Numbered from the stretch's first letter, positions 1-6,889 are shown. The stretch: DNA of 6,889 bases from Bacteroidales bacterium (GCA_028697515.1 JAQVEY010000128.1:1-6889), one strand, 5' to 3'. The notes: generated from the sequence alone by a model not told the origin. Program-made: numbers and translations.

Positions 1-2305
1 CGGTGCTGGAATTTATAGTGTAACTATTTATGATTCAGGCTCATGCTCTAGAATCTTATCAAACGAGATTATTGAACCTGAAGCTTTGATTATAGGCTTA
101 AATCATACAGATATCACATGTTACGGAGATGCGGATGGAGAGATTGAACTGACAGTATCAGGAGGAACAGTACCATATTATTATGAATGGAGTAATACCC
201 AAGAGACAAGCACTATTTCGGATTTAGAGCCAAACAATTATCTTTACACAGTAACCGACGGAAATGGATGCACCGAAACAGGCACTCAACAAATTGTTCA
301 ACCAGATTTATTACTTATTTCAGAAAGTATTACAAATAACAGTTGTTATGGAGACTTAAGCGGAATAATTGATATAACAGTAACAGGGGGCACAACTCCC
401 TACGAAATAACATGGGATGATGATACATATGTAAATGGAGAATTTGATGTAGTTAATGCTCCAGCAGGTTTTTATAATGTTACGGTTAGCGATCAGCATA
501 GTTGCACTACATCAGAATCATACGAGATTACCGAACCCGATGGTATTGATATAATTTCAGAAGACTTATTACATGTACATTGTTTTGGAGAATCAACTGG
601 GGAGATAGATATAGAAGCTGGAGGAGGTTTTGGAACATTAAGTTATGAATGGGTAAAAGAAGGTGAAGCAGGTATTTTCTCAACCGACCAAGACTTAACA
701 GGATTATTTACTGGCACTTATCATTTAACAATAACAGACGAGAACTTTTGTGAAACAACTACAAGTTATATGATTAATGAATCTCCATTACTTAACGTAG
801 AAATTACCATTACTCCTATTACTTGCGCCGGTTATGAAGACGGGGGACTTCTTGCAGTCGCTTCAGGCGGAACAGAAATTTATAGTGCTTATTACTGGTA
901 TAATGACTTGGATGAAGTAATCGGGGTTACCCCACATATCACAGGATTAACTGCCGGAGATTACTATGTTGTTTGCAGAGATAGTTATTACTGTTACGAC
1001 ACAGCTTATGCAACATTAACTCAGGCAGTACCCCATGTTTATGAAATTTCGGCAACCGATATGACTTGTAACGGAAATGAAAACGGCACAATTACAGTTA
1101 TAATAGATGGTGGCTCTGGAGTCGGATATACTTTCAACTGGGAAGAGGGGATTGCTGGTAATACAAATATTGCAACTAATGTTGGAGCTGGCACATGGTC
1201 TGTTACAGTTACTGACCCAACAGATTGTACAGAACTTCTTGAAGAAACAATTAATGAACCCGAAATGCTCGATGTTGGATACTTTGATGAGTATGCATAT
1301 ATATGTTATGGTAATTCGTTGATTCTAAATCCAGGAACTTTTGTTTCTTATGAATGGAGCACTGGATCGACAAATCCAACTATAGAAGTTGAAAACGAAG
1401 ATCTCTATTTTGTAGAAGTCGTTGATGCAACAGGTTGTCATTTGGGAGATACTGTATATGTAGTAGTAAGTACAGTATTTAACGAAGAAGAAATAAATCT
1501 TGCAACTGTTACAGATGATGAAACAATAAAAATTATGTGGGAGAAAACACCAGATCAGGGAACAGAACTATATAAGATCTATCGTGATGCTGGTGACGGA
1601 TTCGAATTCTTAACAGACCTCGAATACTCCGAACCTGCAATCTATGAAGATCTTGATGTTAATCCATCAGAACAGTATTATAAGTATCTTATTACCTCTG
1701 TTGATTCTTGCGGGGCAGAAAGTGATTATTCTGAGCATCATCGCACTTGCCTTTTAAATGTTGTACCTGACAATAATGGCGTGTGCTATCTAGATTGGGC
1801 AGGATATCAAGGTTTCTTTGTCGTTTATTATTACATTATGAGTGGAAGTACACCTGATAATCTTACTGTTGTTGACTCTGTTTTATATAGTACATTTAAT
1901 TATGTACAGATGAATCCAAACGAAGATGGCACTTATTACAGAATTAAAGTAAGAAGAATTGACGGTTGTTCCCCGGGTGATGGTGAATATTATGACGAAG
2001 CATATTCAAATATTGTGTATTGTGATAATATTTCCGGCATAGTTAATACTGTTATAAATAATCCAGAAGTTTACCCTAATCCTTTCAACAATGAAATAAA
2101 TATAAATTTCATGCTGAATATAGCAGGTGATGTTAAATATTCTGTAATAAACATGCTTGGCCAAACAGTATATGATGAAACTATCTATAACGCAGGCTTA
2201 GGAAATCAAACAATAACAATAAATCCAGATTTAGACGCTGGCATTTATATTCTAAAATTAGGTTTTGGAAATGAACTTTACAACTTCAGAATTGTAAAAA
2301 ATTAA
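1..2305 (+). CDS. Large secreted surface protein with SprB-type repeats and C-terminal T9SS sorting domain (5' truncated by window edge)
   Basis: The frame is open from base 2, so the true start and signal peptide lie off the left edge. A TTG at 86 is only an internal leucine codon. About 767 residues are visible. Numbering from the residue at 86, the order is: the tail of one SprB-like repeat before residue 1; five well-formed repeats (about 2-395); a degenerate sixth (396-461) with the common SYEWSTGST motif; two fibronectin-III-like beta domains (about 465-557 and 558-648); and a T9SS type A sorting domain (660-739) with YPNPF, MLGQTV, AGIYILKL and a terminal IVKN. In this family the C-terminal domain guides export through the outer membrane by T9SS and is then removed, leaving the protein secreted or attached to the surface. 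SprB itself is a gliding adhesin of Flavobacterium johnsoniae. An adhesin or matrix role here is inference, since no catalytic domain is visible in this part. It ends 15 bp before truA on the same strand. Confidence 0.9.
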   Translation, partial: GAGIYSVTIYDSGSCSRILSNEIIEPEALIIGLNHTDITCYGDADGEIELTVSGGTVPYYYEWSNTQETSTISDLEPNNYLYTVTDGNGCTETGTQQIVQPDLLLISESITNNSCYGDLSGIIDITVTGGTTPYEITWDDDTYVNGEFDVVNAPAGFYNVTVSDQHSCTTSESYEITEPDGIDIISEDLLHVHCFGESTGEIDIEAGGGFGTLSYEWVKEGEAGIFSTDQDLTGLFTGTYHLTITDENFCETTTSYMINESPLLNVEITITPITCAGYEDGGLLAVASGGTEIYSAYYWYNDLDEVIGVTPHITGLTAGDYYVVCRDSYYCYDTAYATLTQAVPHVYEISATDMTCNGNENGTITVIIDGGSGVGYTFNWEEGIAGNTNIATNVGAGTWSVTVTDPTDCTELLEETINEPEMLDVGYFDEYAYICYGNSLILNPGTFVSYEWSTGSTNPTIEVENEDLYFVEVVDATGCHLGDTVYVVVSTVFNEEEINLATVTDDETIKIMWEKTPDQGTELYKIYRDAGDGFEFLTDLEYSEPAIYEDLDVNPSEQYYKYLITSVDSCGAESDYSEHHRTCLLNVVPDNNGVCYLDWAGYQGFFVVYYYIMSGSTPDNLTVVDSVLYSTFNYVQMNPNEDGTYYRIKVRRIDGCSPGDGEYYDEAYSNIVYCDNISGIVNTVINNPEVYPNPFNNEININFMLNIAGDVKYSVINMLGQTVYDETIYNAGLGNQTITINPDLDAGIYILKLGFGNELYNFRIVKN
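89..1468 (+). repeat. Tandem SprB-like protein repeats (five plus one degenerate)
   Basis: Six units are encoded at about 89-310, 311-547, 548-793, 794-1036, 1037-1270 and 1271-1468. Each begins near a (T/S/H/I)C-x-G motif, followed by G-x-I-x-(I/L)-x-V-x-GG, an aromatic (Y/F)-x-W and a Y-x-V-x-x-D-x-x-x-C block. Most end in I-x-E-P or a variant of it. The first cysteines of successive units are 75, 79, 81, 81 and 79 residues apart. The units have diverged strongly at DNA level, so this is an old protein-level array rather than a recent DNA amplification. A further partial unit precedes base 89 and continues off the edge. Confidence 0.85.
2063..2302 (+). other. T9SS type A C-terminal sorting domain
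   Basis: This region encodes the last 80 residues of the surface protein. It carries the hallmark VYPNPF start, a beta strand followed by N-M-L-G-Q-T-V, a D-A-G-I-Y-I-L-K-L segment and the terminal R-I-V-K-N. This matches the por secretion tail recognised by the Bacteroidota type IX system, and it implies Sec export followed by outer-membrane translocation. Confidence 0.88.
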
Positions 2306-2320
2306 ACTAAAATTTAATTG

Positions 2321-3043
2321 ATGCGATACAAAACTGAATTGTGTTACAAAGGCACAAATTATAGCGGATGGCAAAAACAGCCTAATGCAAATACAATTCA
2401 GCAAACTATTGAAGAAAGTATAAACCTGATTTTTAAAGATAATATTGAATTAACTGGTTGTGGACGCACAGATGCAGGTGTACATGCTAAATTTTATGTT
2501 GCGCATTTCGATTCTGAAAATATCTATAACCTCTCATCTGTAAAAAAACTAAACAAATATCTGCCTGAAGATATTTCTATTTTTAATATAAAGCCCATTA
2601 ACGAAGATTTTCATGCTAGATTTTCGGCTATTAGCAGAACATATGAATATTTGATAAGCACACAAAAAAATCCATTTTTAAATGGGCTTTCGATGCAATA
2701 TTCCAATCCATTAAAGATTGACTTAATGAATGAAGCATTATCAAAATTATACGATTATACCGATTTCACAAGTTTTAGCAAACTACACACAGATGTAAAA
2801 ACCAATAATTGTAAAATAATTAATGCAGATATAAGACAAGAACAAGACAAAATCATTATTTCTTTAACCGCTGACAGATTTCTTAGAAATATGGTTAGAG
2901 CAATAATAGGAACTTTGATAAAAGTGGGTAGAGAAAAAATAAGTGTGTCCGAGTTTTGTGAAATAATTGAATCACGAGATCGTGGTAATGCAGGGCAGTC
3001 GGTGTCGGCAGATGGTTTGTTTTTAGTAAATATAGAGTATTAA
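2321..3043 (+). CDS. truA: tRNA pseudouridine(38-40) synthase TruA
   Basis: This cytoplasmic enzyme isomerises uridine to pseudouridine at positions 38-40 of the tRNA anticodon arm. The 240-residue product is close to the family size (E. coli 270). It carries the catalytic motif GRTDAGVHA with Asp51, then FHARFSA with the following R-T-Y-E-Y (97-110, conserved Tyr108), DFTSFSK (148-154), RFLRNMVR (186-193) and the C-terminal DR-x-x-AG and DGLFLV blocks. The ATG at 2321 is preferred. A TTG immediately before it (2318) would add only one residue, and the family typically opens with M-R-Y or similar. The leader is A/T-rich without a clear Shine-Dalgarno, as is usual in Bacteroidota. It may be read through from the surface-protein gene 15 bp upstream. 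It converges on the histidine kinase gene with overlapping stop codons. Confidence 0.95.
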   Translation: MRYKTELCYKGTNYSGWQKQPNANTIQQTIEESINLIFKDNIELTGCGRTDAGVHAKFYVAHFDSENIYNLSSVKKLNKYLPEDISIFNIKPINEDFHARFSAISRTYEYLISTQKNPFLNGLSMQYSNPLKIDLMNEALSKLYDYTDFTSFSKLHTDVKTNNCKIINADIRQEQDKIIISLTADRFLRNMVRAIIGTLIKVGREKISVSEFCEIIESRDRGNAGQSVSADGLFLVNIEY

Positions 3044-4434
3044 TCTTTGTTGATTTTATAATTTACAGGTATTTCAACAAAGAAAGTAGTTCCAACACCA
3101 ATCTCTGATTCAACTCTAATATTCCCTTTCAACAATTCTGTATTTTCTTTTGCAATACAAAGGCCTAGTCCCAAACCTCCGTATTTAGCAGATATTTGAT
3201 CATGTCCCTGACTAAATCGTGAAAATATTTTTTCGTAGTTTTCTTCTGCTATACCAATACCAGAATCTTTGACAAAAAAACAAATATTCTCATTAGTAGA
3301 TTTATAACAACCAAATTCAACATAACCTTTTTCAGTAAACTTCAATGCGTTCTCTATCAGATTGCTCAATATTTTATTTAACTTGTGCAAGTCTGATACA
3401 ATAAATATCTTTTCTTTAGGAGGACTCAATTTTATATCTACTTTTAAATGTCTATCAACAGTGAAAATTAAGAACAAATCATTTAAAAATATCTCTACAT
3501 CAATTTTCTCAATATTCATAGTAATCTGACGAGTTTCAAGAAAAGATATTTCAAGTATATCATCAATAACCTTTTGTAAGGACTCTCCGCTATGAATTAC
3601 GATATCGGCAAACTGCTTTCTCTTTTCATCTGTAATATCCTCTTTTTTATACAACTTAGAGAATCCAATTATAGCATTTAGTGGAGTTCGTACTTCATGA
3701 GACATATTATGGAGAAATTCATTCTTTAAACTATTACTTTCCTCAGCTTTTAATTTTGCAAGTATTAATTCCTTTTGATGTTCTTCTTGTTGATCAAGTA
3801 ATTCTTTCAATTTTTTATTAGACTTTTCAAGCGATAAATTGTTTCGATGCTCAATTTCTATTTTTTGTATGAGTTTTTGTTGAATAATATTATAAGCCAC
3901 AAGAAACATAAAGCTTAAAAAGGAAAACACAGCAATTGACATAGCCCATGATGATGGATTTGTAAGAGCGTCAGTAATTTTAATATTCAACAGCCAAATG
4001 CCCTTAACATATAGGATTGCTGAAATAATCGAAATTAAAATGCAAATGAAGATATTAAAAATTGCTTGTTTTGTGTTAAGAAAAGCCACTGAAAAAGTAA
4101 CGGCACTAAGACCCAACATATAAGCGGCACCAGTATAACCGGCAATATAAAAGTTATAAAGAGCCATTAATATCACTGAGTAAATTAAAGTATATGCTCT
4201 AAATAAATATTTATATCTCCTATAAAAAAGAATAATGCTAATAATTGGAATAAATAGAAATAGATTAATAAATCCCGCTAAAGTAAACTCAAGTCCGTAA
4301 GCAAAATAAACATTATATAGAATCACTGGTATTCCACAAATACTACTAAACAGCATTACCTTGTAGAGCATATAATCTTTAATCTCGCCGATTTCGCCTG
4401 TTTTGATAATATCTTTCTCTGTGAGCAGTCTCAT
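3040..4434 (-). CDS. Membrane sensor histidine kinase (six TM segments, HisKA + HATPase_c)
   Basis: This inner-membrane kinase autophosphorylates a histidine and should pass the phosphate to a response regulator. The 464-residue protein has about six hydrophobic segments (roughly 26-47, 51-71, 78-97, 101-119, 123-143 and 163-184). A charged coiled-coil linker follows (about 185-238). The HisKA H-box HNMSHEVRTPLNAIIGF contains phospho-acceptor His246. The ATP-binding domain has the N-box LIENALKFT (Asn362), G1 DSGIGI (390-395), F-box IFSRFSQ and G2 GGLGLGL. There is no receiver domain, PAS domain or large periplasmic domain, so any signal is probably sensed within the membrane or through the short loops. 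The longest loop is about 144-162. The start at 4434 lies one base after the stop of the GH13 gene, which suggests translational coupling. No partner regulator is in the window. The signal is unknown; a link to alpha-glucan metabolism rests on the operon only. Confidence 0.92.
   Translation of the reverse strand: MRLLTEKDIIKTGEIGEIKDYMLYKVMLFSSICGIPVILYNVYFAYGLEFTLAGFINLFLFIPIISIILFYRRYKYLFRAYTLIYSVILMALYNFYIAGYTGAAYMLGLSAVTFSVAFLNTKQAIFNIFICILISIISAILYVKGIWLLNIKITDALTNPSSWAMSIAVFSFLSFMFLVAYNIIQQKLIQKIEIEHRNNLSLEKSNKKLKELLDQQEEHQKELILAKLKAEESNSLKNEFLHNMSHEVRTPLNAIIGFSKLYKKEDITDEKRKQFADIVIHSGESLQKVIDDILEISFLETRQITMNIEKIDVEIFLNDLFLIFTVDRHLKVDIKLSPPKEKIFIVSDLHKLNKILSNLIENALKFTEKGYVEFGCYKSTNENICFFVKDSGIGIAEENYEKIFSRFSQGHDQISAKYGGLGLGLCIAKENTELLKGNIRVESEIGVGTTFFVEIPVNYKINKD
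3044..3083. repeat. Perfect 10-bp inverted repeat at the convergent gene junction
   Basis: TCTTTGTTGA at 3044-3053 is matched exactly by its reverse complement TCAACAAAGA at 3074-3083, with a 20-base spacer. It starts one base after the truA stop codon and lies within the last codons of the histidine kinase gene. It could form a modest hairpin in either transcript and serve as a weak transcription end or 3' stabiliser. It is not GC-rich, has a long loop and has no clear T-tract on either side, so a standard intrinsic terminator is not supported. Confidence 0.35.
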
Positions 4435-4435
4435 A

Positions 4436-5815
4436 TTATTCTTTAATTAGAACTAAATATTGCCATGGATTAAGATTCAGATTTTTAAAATTCTCGTATG
4501 AATATTTTTTATCTGTAAAGTAATCTGTATAAACGGCATTCTTATCTTTAATCTTAATCTCAACTTTTGCATCTTTATCTGATAAATTAAAAACGGCCAT
4601 TATTTCATTTTCCGATTTTTTTCTTACAAAGGCAAAGACCGGTGATTTTTTCTTGCTATGTATGATTTTAAAATCGCCTCCATAAATCCCATTCCATAAG
4701 GATATATTATCCTTTTTTAATTTATTAAGTTTTGTATAAAAATCCTGATATTTATAATCGCCCCAAATAATTGTATCCTTATCAAAGAACTTTAGTCTTT
4801 TGTCAAAGCCCGCCTCCTGACCTGAGTACAGCAGTGGCATACCTGGCAAAGTATAGCACAGGACTGAAAAACAAAGTGCGCCTTCGCCATAACGCTCAAA
4901 TTCTGTCCCATTCCAAGAATTTTCATCATGATTTGTAGTAAATCTCATTTTGATACTTCCTTCCGGAAAATTCTTTGCCTCCCACTTCATTATTGTATCT
5001 ATTTCGGTAACAGGTTTTTCTCCTTTGGCTATCTGATTCATCCCGTGCAACAACCACCATGAATATGACATGTCAAAAGCAGAAATATGGTGCTCGGGTT
5101 GCTCCGCTTCTGCCAGCATAAATACAGGTTTTATTTTATCAAGTTCTTCTCTGGCTTCATTCCAAAAATCGGTAGGAACCATTTCAGCCACATCGCATCT
5201 AAATCCGTCAATGTCTGTCTCCTCAATCCAATATTTCATATCTTCAATCATTGCCAGTCGCATTTCTTTGTTATCATAATTCAAATCAACAACATCAGCC
5301 CAATCTTCAACGGGTGGAATATTGTTACCTAAAGAATCTTTTGTATAGAAGTCGGGGTGTTCACTCATCCAAACATGGTCCCAAGCTGTGTGATTTGCAA
5401 CCCAATCTAGAATAACATACATACCATTTTCATGAGCTGTTTCAACAAGATTTTTAAAATCCTCCAATTTGCCAAATTCGGGGTTAACTAACCTATAATC
5501 CTTTATTGAATAATAAGATCCCATACTGCCTTTTCGATTTAAAACTCCTATCTCCTGAATTGGCATAATCCACAAAATATCAATCCCCATTTCTTTTAAT
5601 CTGGGAATATCTTTTGAAAATGCATTTAAAGTACCCTCCGCAGTGTGCTGACGGATATTTACCTCATATATTACAGCATTTTTTACCCATTCTGGAAGCA
5701 CTTTAGTATAAGTGCTTTCAGCTTTAATATCTTTTCTATTTTCATTTCGGCTTTTACATCCAAACAAACTCAATAAAAATGCAATAATAATCATAAATTT
5801 AATTGTTGTTCTCAT
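4436..5815 (-). CDS. GH13 alpha-amylase-family lipoprotein
   Basis: This predicted glycoside hydrolase acts on alpha-1,4-glucans or malto-oligosaccharides and is anchored in the envelope. Residues 1-20 form a lipoprotein signal: basic start, hydrophobic core, lipobox LFGC with Cys20. The (beta/alpha)8 barrel runs from about 42 to 370 and shows the GH13 regions: I DWVANH (137-142), V VVDLNY (175-180), II GFRCD with nucleophile Asp208, III FMLAE with acid/base Glu236, and IV TTNHD with Asp297. A beta-sandwich domain C ends the protein (about 375-459, closing L-N-P-W-Q-Y-L-V-L-I). The full triad argues for an active enzyme. Exact specificity (alpha-amylase, alpha-glucosidase or transglycosylase) cannot be read from sequence alone. 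Residues after Cys20 (KSRNEN) lack the acidic cluster used for surface lipoprotein export, so a periplasmic location is likelier. The ATG at 5815 gives a proper signal peptide and follows AGGAA by 8 bases. The upstream GH13 gene ends 27 bp away. Confidence 0.92.
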   Translation of the reverse strand: MRTTIKFMIIIAFLLSLFGCKSRNENRKDIKAESTYTKVLPEWVKNAVIYEVNIRQHTAEGTLNAFSKDIPRLKEMGIDILWIMPIQEIGVLNRKGSMGSYYSIKDYRLVNPEFGKLEDFKNLVETAHENGMYVILDWVANHTAWDHVWMSEHPDFYTKDSLGNNIPPVEDWADVVDLNYDNKEMRLAMIEDMKYWIEETDIDGFRCDVAEMVPTDFWNEAREELDKIKPVFMLAEAEQPEHHISAFDMSYSWWLLHGMNQIAKGEKPVTEIDTIMKWEAKNFPEGSIKMRFTTNHDENSWNGTEFERYGEGALCFSVLCYTLPGMPLLYSGQEAGFDKRLKFFDKDTIIWGDYKYQDFYTKLNKLKKDNISLWNGIYGGDFKIIHSKKKSPVFAFVRKKSENEIMAVFNLSDKDAKVEIKIKDKNAVYTDYFTDKKYSYENFKNLNLNPWQYLVLIKE

Positions 5816-5823
5816 ATCTAAAA

Positions 5824-5828
5824 TTCCT
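5824..5828 (-). promoter_or_regulatory. Possible ribosome binding site of the GH13 lipoprotein gene
   Basis: On the minus strand AGGAA lies 8 bases before the ATG at 5815, inside the 27-bp intergenic gap. It supports that start over internal ATG codons. Shine-Dalgarno use is weak in Bacteroidota, so this is only suggestive. Confidence 0.4.
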
Positions 5829-5842
5829 ATTCATTATAAATT

Positions 5843-6889
5843 TTATAAATTTTTAATCAATATTTCGCAACTAATAGGTCGCAATTTTATTTGAACACTA
5901 GATTCTGTTTCAATAATTTCAGAATCAAACATCTTTTTAAAACAACTACTGTTTCCAATTACTGATTTAGGAATTAACACATCTTTAATTTTATTAGATT
6001 GATTAAAGATTATAAAAGATTCGTGTTCAAAATATTTTCTTTTTATAACAAGTAAATCCTTCTCAGCTTGGACTACTGTTGTGGTACCAAGAAGAAATTC
6101 AATATTATTTTTTCTAATATGAATAAGTTTTGAAGTATGGTCAAAAGTCATTTTTTCCAAATCGGAAAGTTGTTCAAATTTCATCATTCTTCTATTATCA
6201 GGGTCTCCAACTCCTGGCATGCCAATCTCGTCTCCATAATATATGCAAGGAACACCCGGGATTGACATTATAAATGCTGTCAAATTTACTAGCTTATAAT
6301 ACGACGATTCTTTCTCCACTATAATATCTCTATTCCAACCTGCTTCCTTATCGTCTTCACCTAGATTGACAGATTCATCAGCCATACTTATAAACCTTAT
6401 CATGTCATGATTACCAGTAATATTCCCCATAAGATTGTGATAGCCGTAGTAATTTAGTGAAGTAATCAAAGATTTTGCAAGAATTTTCATATCACCATCA
6501 CTATTTGCAAAACAATTCCGTATATCAAAATATAAATTGAAATCGAATTGTGAGTCCATCATTCCTGAACCTATATAATTAGCAATGAGTTCACGATTTC
6601 CAAATGTTTCACCTATTTGAAAAATTGATCTGTCTCCAAAATCGGTTTTTATTTTTCTGGTCAGTAATCTCCAAAATGATTCTGGGATATGTTTTGTTGC
6701 ATCGTGCCTAAAACCGTCTAAATTATACTTTTCCAACCATAACAAGGCAAAATGAGAAATCGTATCAGCAACAACAGGATTATTAAAATCCCAAGATGGC
6801 AAAAATGTATCAAACCATGTTGTCAGCCTATGTTCTTCCCAGATTCTTATGTTCTTTCTTCCATCTTCGAGATTAAGTTGTGTAGCCCA
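5843..6889 (-). CDS. GH13 alpha-amylase-family enzyme (5' truncated by window edge)
   Basis: The reading frame stays open to base 6889, so the N-terminus is missing. The TTG at 6802 is an internal leucine codon, not a start. The visible 348 residues hold the second half of the GH13 barrel and domain C. Numbering from the edge, LPSWDFNNP (30-38) corresponds to the region V neighbourhood. Next come LDGFRHD with nucleophile Asp63, IGETF with acid/base Glu94, GNHD with Asp162, and then YYGDEIGMPGVGDPDNRRMM, a block typical of cyclomaltodextrinase, neopullulanase and alpha-amylase-like members. The C-terminal 100 or so residues form a small beta domain ending E-I-L-I-K-N-L. The expected role is cleavage of starch-derived or cyclic or linear malto-oligosaccharides. 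Its location is unknown because the signal region is off the edge. It is the first visible gene of the minus-strand operon, 27 bp before the GH13 lipoprotein gene, from which it differs enough to be another subfamily. Confidence 0.9.
   Translation of the reverse strand, partial: WATQLNLEDGRKNIRIWEEHRLTTWFDTFLPSWDFNNPVVADTISHFALLWLEKYNLDGFRHDATKHIPESFWRLLTRKIKTDFGDRSIFQIGETFGNRELIANYIGSGMMDSQFDFNLYFDIRNCFANSDGDMKILAKSLITSLNYYGYHNLMGNITGNHDMIRFISMADESVNLGEDDKEAGWNRDIIVEKESSYYKLVNLTAFIMSIPGVPCIYYGDEIGMPGVGDPDNRRMMKFEQLSDLEKMTFDHTSKLIHIRKNNIEFLLGTTTVVQAEKDLLVIKRKYFEHESFIIFNQSNKIKDVLIPKSVIGNSSCFKKMFDSEIIETESSVQIKLRPISCEILIKNL

Noticed and set aside
86..88. TTG as start codon of the surface protein
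   Set aside because: The same frame is open back to base 2 and encodes a recognisable repeat tail (GAGIYSVTIYDSGSC), so the gene begins off the left edge.
1107..1322. 71-residue open frame on the plus strand
   Set aside because: It lies in another frame wholly inside the SprB-repeat gene, has no recognisable motif and is a shadow of that gene.
1..1468. DNA-level tandem repeat or phase-variable array in the surface gene
   Set aside because: The repeats are similar only as protein. I saw no long identical DNA blocks or short tandem tracts that would support slippage.
2259..2267. Possible Bacteroidota -7 box (TA-n-n-TTTG) upstream of truA
   Set aside because: The bases TAGGTTTTG have three rather than two spacer bases before TTTG, lie inside coding sequence and have no convincing -33 element.
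3044..3083. Intrinsic terminator for truA
   Set aside because: The inverted repeat is real, but it is AT-rich, has a 20-base loop and lacks a following T-run, so it is reported only as an inverted repeat.
5070..5332. Two overlapping plus-strand open frames of 69 and 81 residues
   Set aside because: Both are antisense to the GH13 lipoprotein gene, whose catalytic motifs establish the real coding strand. No motif or initiation signal was seen.
5712..5894. 60-residue plus-strand open frame crossing the GH13 intergenic gap
   Set aside because: It is antisense to the signal peptide of one gene and the C-terminus of the other. Its hydrophobic look comes from the complementary AT-rich sequence.
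6800..6802. TTG as start codon of the right-hand GH13 gene
   Set aside because: The frame continues to base 6889 with 29 more sensible residues, and the GH13 barrel would lack its first half if it started here.

Overview
The window is AT-rich and almost entirely coding. It reads as Bacteroidota (Bacteroidetes) chromosome. The main evidence is the leftmost gene, which combines SprB-type extracellular repeats with a C-terminal type IX secretion (T9SS) sorting domain, a pairing essentially restricted to that phylum. A Bacteroidetes-style GH13 lipoprotein, a very weak Shine-Dalgarno landscape and low GC agree with this. Genus cannot be fixed from this piece.

Layout. On the plus strand, 1-2305 is the 3' part of a large secreted, cell-surface repeat protein whose beginning lies off the left edge. 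After 15 bp comes truA (2321-3043), the housekeeping tRNA pseudouridine synthase. On the minus strand, reading right to left, there is a tight three-gene run: a GH13 alpha-amylase-family enzyme truncated by the right edge (6889-5843), a second and different GH13 enzyme with a lipoprotein signal (5815-4436), and a six-TM sensor histidine kinase (4434-3040). The gaps within the run are 27 bp and 1 bp, so it is very likely one operon. The two blocks converge, and the stop codons of truA and the kinase share the four bases TTAA at 3040-3043.

How the genes may work together. Both GH13 enzymes keep all three catalytic carboxylates and should act on alpha-glucans or malto-oligosaccharides. The lipoprotein enzyme probably sits in the periplasm, because it lacks the acidic surface-export signal after its cysteine. 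The kinase start codon follows the amylase stop by a single base, so its synthesis is probably coupled to that of the amylase. This suggests, as inference only, a kinase that senses alpha-glucan breakdown or the envelope state linked to it. No response regulator, SusC/SusD pair or transporter is visible here. The surface repeat protein and truA look functionally unrelated to the amylase operon.

There are no tRNA or rRNA genes, mobile elements, CRISPR arrays or intergenic stretches above 30 bp. I found no clearly novel system. The amylase-kinase coupling is the most interesting point.
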